Source: Haplomitrium mnioides
Taxonomy: Eukaryota; Marchantiophyta; Haplomitriopsida; Calobryales
Assembly: GCA_049999725.1 (NCBI GenBank)
Contig: JBNGIS010038034.1
Location: 1-51,286 of the forward strand
Length of the DNA: 51,286 nt
Reading direction: 5' to 3'
The position numbers were made by a program, and so were the translations under genes. A model generated the notes under the pieces. That model was not told where the DNA came from. It searched no databases and was given only the letters and a program-made list of their open reading frames with translations. Below are positions 44,820-51,286 of the stretch, in pieces (position 1 is the stretch's first letter; the number at the start of each line of letters is the position of its first letter).

Positions 44820-45190
44820 GGGTAATGACTTTGAACCTGACTTTGAGCACCGTAGCTAACAAATCCTATGCAAGCATAGACTTCAAACCAGAACCGTAAA
44901 GCCTATGCATGCATAGACTCCGAACAAGAATCCTAAATCTTGTGTGTGCTTAGACTCTGAACAAGAACAATGAAGCTATGCACATATGGACTTTGAACTA
45001 GAACCCTAGAGCCATTACACGCCAAGATTCTAAACAAGAACCCTACAGCCTATGCACGCATAGACATTGAACAAGAACCCTTTGACCAATAGGTGCAGGG
45101 ACTCTGAACAATAACCTTACAGCTTAAATGCGCAAGGAATCCGAACAAGAACTACAAAGCCATAATGTGCAAAGACTCCAAATCATTCTT
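44820..45190. repeat. Subterminal palindrome array of element D
   Basis: About nine units of roughly 40 bp, very close to those of copy B (16540-16990), for example CCTATGCATGCATAGACTCC with GAACAAGAATCCTAAA. Confidence 0.8.
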
Positions 45191-46650
45191 AGATTAGCAA
45201 TTGAGTTCAAACCATTCTTAGACTATCAATTGAGTCAACTTATTCTTAGGCACACTAAACTAAATTGTGATGAAAAAACTTGAAATAGATTGAAAGAGCA
45301 ACAAGATGAAACTTTAGCAAATAAAGATTTGGAAAAATTAAATTTTATTAATGATACAAAGTGTTTAAAGAGGTCCTCGGACTCTATCCTCTTCAAGAGG
45401 AATTGTCTTATCTAAATCTACAAGCTAAGCATCTACAGCCACTAAAGAATCCTGTCGAGACTTTCCAGTCCTCGATATTACAACAGAGTCACCAGAAGCA
45501 CCTGCAGTACCAGGAGGAGTAGGTTCCTTGTGGTAAGCAAAAACTATCTATGACTCAGTCACATCGGATGGCAAAGAAGCCATCTCCAAAACCCTCTCAG
45601 AAATATAAATAGATTGACGTGTATCGAATTCCACAGCGATGCAATTTTGCATCAGCTTTAAAGCACAAACAAGGCCTATGCCAGACCCAAAGCAGAGATC
45701 AAGCATCCAATCTTGATATGTTGATAAATGGTCAATAAAAAATTTGTAGAGAGCGTGCGGCTTCTGATAAGCATTCACAAGAGCATCATCTCCTAGATGT
45801 TTAAGCTTTGCCGAAACTGCAAGGTAGCTAAAAACACTCCGCATAATTTGCCGAGGAAGTCCGGTCGCAGAAGAAGGCTACAAATTGAAAAGGTGCATGC
45901 TCCTCTTTCCTTCTTTTGTCTAGTAGCCCACCGTCCAACACTTGTGGGCATGTGCGATTCTGGGACTACCAAAATGATGAATATTGCTTTTGTCCCAACA
46001 AAAAGATAAACAATCAAATCAAACATTGTAACAAAAAAACAAGAGAAATAAAAATAGATAAATCAAAAAAATTAAAAATAAAAGAACAACTTACTAGATA
46101 TCGTGATCGATTGCATAGCAGATTTCAGAAAGGGCATCATCGACAATGCTAAACTGCTACAAAGATTGAATGATCACAAAAGACCAAAACTCTGAAGTTG
46201 TTACTACCGCAAAAGATGATACCATATCAAAAATGTCATCTTTTGAAAATGGTTCCAAGTCATCATGCTTGCATTCCTTTAGGTTGTACCCGTAAGAAAT
46301 ATCAGCAATAGCCAAAGTGAAACACTTAGGTTTCACAAGGCCCTTCAGCTGTTGAGCGTTGGCCTCCCCGTGGACTTGATAAATGCCATGTTGAGACCAT
46401 TGACATAAGACATTAAATCTTCTTCCTCATCTCTCACAACTCCTTCTGTTGTGAGAGATGCAGCACCACTTTGATGCCATGCTTTCCACTCTCTAGCCTT
46501 TTGGCAGTGGAGAAGAAAAGCAAGAGGGTAAGAGACCAACGTGGGAGGCTGGTCTTGATCTTCAGGGGCTTCCTCGACCCCATATTTCTTCCTTCCTTTC
46601 GCAGCTGCTGTCAGTTTCTTTACTAGCTGTTGTTTAAATGTTTTGTCCCC

Positions 46651-47309
46651 CTGCACAAAAATTGAAACGAAAACATTAGAGAGTAATAAAAACGTTGAAA
46701 GGTTTGAACCCTAAAACATTTTAGGGTCCATGCGTGCATGAACATTGAAGTCCATGCGCGCATGGACTTTGAAATCCAAGCATGCATAGACTTCAAAGTC
46801 AATGTGCGCATGGACTTGGATAGCTACACGCGCTTTGACTTCAAAGTCCATGCGGGCATATACTTTGAAGTCCATGCGGGTATAGACTTTGCGGTTTAGA
46901 GCACCTAGACTTTGAAGTCCATGCGCGCATGGACTTTGATGTTCTTGCGCGTTTGGACTTTGAAGTCAATGCGCGCAGGGACTTAAAAGTCACTGCACGT
47001 TTCGACTTTGAAGTCCATGCACGCATGGACTTCAAAGTCGATTTAATTTTGAACTTCAAAGTCCATACGCGCATGGACATCGAAGTCCATGCTCGTATGG
47101 ACTTCAAAGTCCAAGTGCACGTGGGCATCAAAGTCCATGCCGGCATGGACTTCAAAGTCTAAGCACTCTTAGACATCGAAGTCCATGCGAGCATGGACTT
47201 TGATGTCCATGCGTGCATGGACCATAAGTTCTTAAAACACAACAAAAAATTTACAAAATATTAAATGCAAATGCAAATAATTAAATAAAGTTCCAAAGAA
47301 AAGAGTTAC
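46651..47309 (-). repeat. Intron 2 of element D methyltransferase: largest and cleanest palindrome array
   Basis: GTAACT donor and a GTGCAG acceptor. From 46725 to 47230 there are about twelve units of about 42 bp. Several contain the perfect palindrome AGTCCATGCGCGCATGGACT (for example at about 46749-46770 and 46915-46936), usually joined by TTTGA or TTCAA. Confidence 0.85.
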
Positions 47310-48785
47310 CAGAAGCTTATCGAAGCTTGAATAAAAGGAGGCCATCTTCAACTCTTCAATGTGAAGAGGGTACTTCTCTCCTGCCTCTTCTCACGAACTG
47401 CAATAAACCTCCAAACAAAAACTCTTTACCATTATGGCTAAAACTTTGTCTCTCTCCGCCTCCTAAGACATCTCGTCCATTGAAAGCTCTCCGGCTTCCA
47501 CCCGCTTCAAAACTGAAATTTTTATTTCATCTGGAAGACCCTGAAGAGACCTCCAAGGTGTCCACTTCATATCCTCCATCTTGAGAGATCCTTTGGCCTT
47601 TGGCTTCTGACCTTTCACAATTTCTTCTCCCACATTGAAAAAATGTTCTGTTGTAAATCCCAAAGCTCTCCACTTTTGAATGCTAGCTGGAACCAGTTGT
47701 CTTGAGAAGTCACGATCTTTTCAAGTGTAGACTTTGGTTTGATCTTGAGGGTTTCCAACACTAGCTCCTTTTTCAAATTTTGGGATGAAACCATCCCACT
47801 CTCCACAAATTGTTGATGCCAATACTCGACCTTTTGAAAAGAGGTCATCTCAAGCCTGTACCTCTTGTTGTAATTGTCATCGGTTGCAAAAATGCGGGCC
47901 TCTATTGGTGTTAGACCCACGTACACATAACAGTTATAGAGGGACAGAGAAGGATTCTTTGCCTCATATTTTGTAATGAGTAGTTGCCTTGCTGCAGCAC
48001 TGTGATTGCCTCCTGCAATCTCGTAGCGATATTTGTAAGGGTTCTTAATGTCGAACTCTGACTTGTCTTTGAGACCACACTTTGGGTCTACAACCACGAT
48101 GAAGAAAGAATGCGCGTATTTATTGGTGAGCATTCTTTGCACAAGAAGCTCCACAAAATCCTCGTTTAATCTTCAAATTTGGAATGGACCCCAGTTGTCC
48201 ATTCCAAGCTTGGGCAGATTTAGGTTTTCCAGCTTGATTGTAATGGTCTCTTCACGGACTCTGCAATGTTGGATTATAGACTCCCTAATCTTATTTTTGT
48301 CCTCTTCAGAAGCTGTCTGAAGATCCATCTGCTCTCTTTCTTGAAATGTACGCAACCCCTTGTGGGATTGCCTCTTTGCTCTCGACGTTGGAGCCTAAAT
48401 TGGCTTCGGCTCCTGCTCCGAGTCTTGCCCTGAGCTGCTTGCTGATGGAGATGAGGGGCCAGACAAAGTAGACTTTGCTGTAGATTCTGCGAAGGCTGGC
48501 TCCTTCTCAACAATAGGTGCTGGTGTAGGTTTCTTCTTTTTCGGTGCCGGTTTTTTTTTTCTTCTGAGCCTCACTTGACTCTGGCTCTTTTCTCTTCTTC
48601 TGAGAAGAAGTCCATGTGGCATGAGTTGAGAACGTTGCCACACTCGGATGCGACACAAGCTGTTGAATATTGACGCCCTGCTTGGGCTTTAAAATTTTGA
48701 TTTGAATGGCGAACTTGGTGAAGTCCCGCTCAATCCGCTTTGCGTCATTGTACGAATCAACAAAATCTGCCAAATACTGAGTGAA

Positions 48786-49299
48786 CTTAAAATAATGAAA
48801 GAAAATAATTTGGCATTAGTGAAAATAATGACTTGACATGCAGAAAAACAAGAACTTAAAAAAAACAAACGTGCACTAAATAAAGAAGTCCATGCACGCA
48901 TGGACTTTTAAGTTCATGCTTACAAGGACTCTGAAGTCCATGCGTGCATGGACTTTGAAGTCCAGGCACGCACATTCTCTAAAGTTCTTGCACGTTTGGA
49001 CCTTGAAGTCCATGCGCGCATGAACTCTGAGGTCCAAGTGTGGCTGGACTTTGAAGTTCAAGGGTCGCTGGACTTTGAATTCCATGCGCGCATGGACTTC
49101 AAGGTCAAAGCACCTAGGAACTTTAGAGAATGTGCGCGTCTGGACTTCAGAGTCCATGCCTCTGGACTTCAGAGTCCTTGCAAGCTTGGACCTCAGAGTC
49201 CATGCGCGTCTAGACTTCAAAGTCCATGCTCACATTGACGTCCTAAGAGTTACAACTAAGAAAGGAAAAAGGAATAAGAAAAATGATTTTGGAACTCAC
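48786..49299 (-). repeat. Intron 1 of element D methyltransferase: palindrome array
   Basis: GTGAGT donor and a TTTTAAG acceptor. About nine units lie at 48880-49240, including AGTCCATGCGCGCATGAACT. Confidence 0.8.
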
Positions 49300-49661
49300 C
49301 TTTCCATCTTCCCTTGATGTTTGAAGATTTGCAGCAAATAAATCTCTTTCCTTGTATTCTAAAAAATCAAATCGCTTGCAATTTGCAGAATAAAGTGTTA
49401 TTGAGTCTTGGACCTGCACAAGCACCCCAATGTTGGCCTTCTTTCCTTCTCGGATCATTGTAATTTGGACCACTAGACCCAAATTGAAATTTTCACCTTC
49501 ATCTACAAAAAGGTAAAGATGGTGATTCGAGTCTCTCAATAAATAGTAGTTGACTAGCCATTTCCACTCCAATCTTGCAGGCTCTAGAGCATTGATGACA
49601 TCCGAATTCACCTATAAGGCTTCGGTTTGGCAGAGTCGAAAACAATTCCTTGAGAGGCCAT

Positions 49662-49910
49662 TGTCAAGATAAAAAAAAAAGATGTTTTTGAAGGTGAAAA
49701 ATGTAATGAACAAAAGTTCGAGAATCACNNNNNNNNNNNNNNNNNNNNNNNNNNNNNNNNNNNNNNNNNNNNNNNNNNNNNNNNNNNNNNNNNNNNNNNN
49801 NNNNNNNNNNNNNNNNNNNNNNNNNNNNCATCTTTTGAGAGTTCTGTAAGAGTTTCATAATATTTGTTAAAATAGTTCTTTGAAATAATTTAGTTTTTTT
49901 AAGACTTTCA
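49662..49910. promoter_or_regulatory. Divergent promoter region of element D with a 100-N gap
   Basis: It lies between the opposed start codons; N from 49729 to 49828. The sequence to the right matches element B at about 21000-21096. TATA elements are presumably within the gap. Confidence 0.5.
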
Positions 49911-51286
49911 ATGGATGAAGTTCTTAAAGGCAAGAAGAGATTGAAATTTCAAGATTCATCTTCACAGAAGAGTGTTAATTTTGACATGCAGTTTGAGATT
50001 CAATCAAATGTCAATTTTCGAAAGTTAAGCGATGGAGTTACAAAAGCTTCAAGTGTTATGGCTAGGATATTGGGGAAAAAGATGACTTATGTTGAATTAG
50101 ATAGCTCTACCAAGAAAGATCGACAAGGTGAACTCCATGTGCGCATATGATCAGGGATTCAACCCTATGCGCACATAGGGTCAAGGAGTGAATCCAATGT
50201 GTGTATAGGATTAACGACTCAACATTTTGCACAATAAGAATCAAAGAGGGAGCTCAGTGCTTGCAGAGATCTAAAGAAACAATCTTCATCCAGCAAAAGA
50301 TCTTTGTTACCCATCAAGCGGATGAAGTTGAATCTTTCTTCTGAGTAGTCCAAAATGTATGAAAAAAAAGACTCAACAAAGAGATTTCAGACGATTGTAG
50401 AGCTTTCTTCATCCACATCTGAGGGAGACATCGATATTGATGATAAAAGTATGTTTGTTCAGAACACAAACAACATACAATCTTTGGACAGTTTTAATTT
50501 TGAAGATGAGCTACTCTCCCCGATAGCGCTCCTCAAACAACGAGTGAATTCTTTTCAAGTTGCACCTTGCAGAGAGATTGGAACATCTAAAACAAATCGA
50601 ATTCTTTTGTAGGAGTCTTCAAACGATATTTTGGAAAGCGATTCTGGCAAAGAGTCTCAATCAATCAACATTTCCTTGGAGTTATTGCCAAGTGCACCGA
50701 TTTTATTACAAAAAATATTTCATTCTAATGGAGATATTAATTAAGATTCGGTTTCAGAATGGTGCAGTTCTCTCAATCCTCAAGAAGAAACTCATCTCTC
50801 AAAAATATTCTATGACAAAACAAACAATGTTATCTCCTATTGATAAACAATTATCTCATATTGATGGATTCGCTTACGGACTGAATCATCCACGCCAATA
50901 TAAGAATTCTTTATCTGGGCCAAAACCCAAATGGGTAAACACCTTACGCAAAAATTCTTTGCGGAAAGTCCATCTTGATAAGAGCTTTGTGAAGAAAAAG
51001 CTGGATCCAATGTCCATTTCTAGATTGAAGAGAATTTCTTGTTGTCAAAATAATTGCTTATCGTTGTGCAAGATAGATTTTTTGAAAACTGTAAGAGAAA
51101 CGTACTTTCGACAAAGCATAAAGAATAGTGATATCACATTGCAGTGGGGAACACCAAGAAAAGATTCTGATGTCAAAAATCGGTTTACACTACCTGGCGG
51201 TATCTTTGTCTGTAGAAGAGCCTTCAAATTAATATTAGCAATAGGGAATAATAGAATCCAAAGGATTCAAAATCTCAAAAATGCAG
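49911..51286 (+). pseudogene. Transposase gene of element D (DUF7869-like), N-terminal half, runs off the window
   Basis: Exon 1 49911-50127 starts MDEVLKGKKRLKFQDSS and is the only intact start among the copies. Intron 1 (50128-50268, 141 bp) contains CCTATGCGCACATAGGG palindromes. The next exon begins LKKQSSSSKRS, then an acidic/Ser-rich stretch (DIDIDDKS, FEDELLSP). A cysteine cluster CCQNNCLSLC follows at about 51036-51065, then FVCRRAFKLILAIGN near the end, the usual spacing seen in copies A and B. Stops at about 50345, 50610 and 50741 and a broken segment near 50840 show it is already a pseudogene. The catalytic part lies beyond the window. Confidence 0.78.

Larger units (their letters stand above)
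45365..49661 (-). pseudogene. ParB-like plus beta-class methyltransferase gene of element D, four exons, nearly complete
   Basis: Exon 1 49661-49300, exon 2 48785-47310, exon 3 46650-46095, exon 4 45995-45365. Exon 1 begins MASQGIVFDSAKPKPY; an extra base then shifts the frame, after which VNSDVINALEPARLEW and LYLFVDEGENFNLGLVVQIT read openly. Exon 2 has the Lys-rich stretch (about 48600-48520) and the best ParB-like domain (48154-47620: GGNHSAAARQLLITKYEA, then VGLTPIEARIFATDDN). Exon 3 has motif IV ADISYGYNL (Pro to Ser). Exon 4 has KPHALYKFFIDHL, then motif I DLCFGSGI followed by LKLMQNCIAVEFD. The last base of exon 3 is A instead of G, and the exon 4 acceptor AG is lost. Few stops remain, so it is relatively young. 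Confidence 0.85.
44495..51286. mobile_element. Element D: methyltransferase-carrying transposon inserted in element C (right end beyond window)
   Basis: It starts at about 44495 with a shortened terminal repeat (AACAGCCGCTACTGAG). Relative to copy B, 20 bp between two GCTACT repeats are missing. It holds a minus-strand methyltransferase gene (49661-45365), a divergent promoter region containing a 100-N gap, and a plus-strand transposase (49911 onward). Arrays are present in introns and in the left subterminal zone. Confidence 0.85.

Noticed and set aside
46725-47230. CRISPR-like array (regular short palindromic repeats with spacers)
   Set aside because: The units are diverged, the intervals are short and themselves repetitive, they sit inside spliced introns of eukaryotic transposons, and there are no cas genes.
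45365-49661. Bacterial or phage contamination as the source of the ParB-methyltransferase genes
   Set aside because: The genes have matching GT...AG introns in four copies, lie inside eukaryotic transposons, and share the AT-rich background of the window.
1-51286. tRNA or rRNA genes
   Set aside because: No cloverleaf-like or rRNA-like segment was recognised by eye; a dedicated covariance search was not possible.

Overview
The window looks like repeat-rich, AT-rich nuclear DNA from a eukaryote, most likely a plant or other streptophyte. Evidence: spliceosomal introns with GT...AG ends and T-rich acceptors, Ty1/copia, Ty3/gypsy and LINE remnants, a gypsy primer-binding site close to the plant initiator-Met tRNA complement, microsatellites and scaffold gaps. 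No ordinary host gene, rRNA, tRNA or prokaryotic operon was recognised. Almost all the sequence is transposable elements, and every gene is broken to some degree.

The dominant and most unusual component is a family of large DNA transposons, present here as five copies (called A, B, E3, C and D). The most complete is copy B (16214-27140, 10,927 bp), bounded by a perfect 27-bp terminal inverted repeat. Each well-preserved copy has two divergent multi-exon genes around a short central promoter region. One encodes a putative transposase with the signatures DRMDQ, QLDN..ENKN and GHTHDQID (DUF7869-like). The other encodes a protein of about 1,000 residues with a novel N-terminal domain, a Lys-rich nuclear-localisation-like stretch, a ParB/sulfiredoxin-like domain and a C-terminal beta-class (permuted) amino-methyltransferase, with consensus motif IV ADIPYGYNL preceding motif I DLCSGSGT. 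The ParB plus N4/N6 methyltransferase pairing is known from phages and bacteria. Finding it split by introns inside a eukaryotic transposon, beside a transposase, is the main discovery candidate.

In all copies, arrays of a roughly 42-bp unit built on the palindrome AGTCCATGCGCGCATGGACT (or CCTATGCGCGCATAGG-like variants) fill the longer introns and both subterminal regions, and were not seen in exons. They are candidate binding or methylation sites for the element's own proteins.

Layout: element A (1-9235, its left end before the window; last piece 27170-27325) is interrupted by a minus-strand copia element (9236-27169, 112-bp LTRs, target duplication ATTTT). The right LTR of that copia is split by element B (16214-27140). 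Element A itself sits inside the transposase gene of E3 (27326-31464). Next comes a non-family block (31465-39142) with a degraded minus-strand gypsy element, a LINE ORF1 and CT microsatellites. Element C (from 39143) is interrupted just upstream of its methyltransferase start by element D (44495 to beyond the window end). Small LTR-like insertions break the transposase of B (22436-22649) and the methyltransferase of C (42868-43308). The order of insertion can therefore be read directly: E3, then A, then copia, then B, and separately C, then D.
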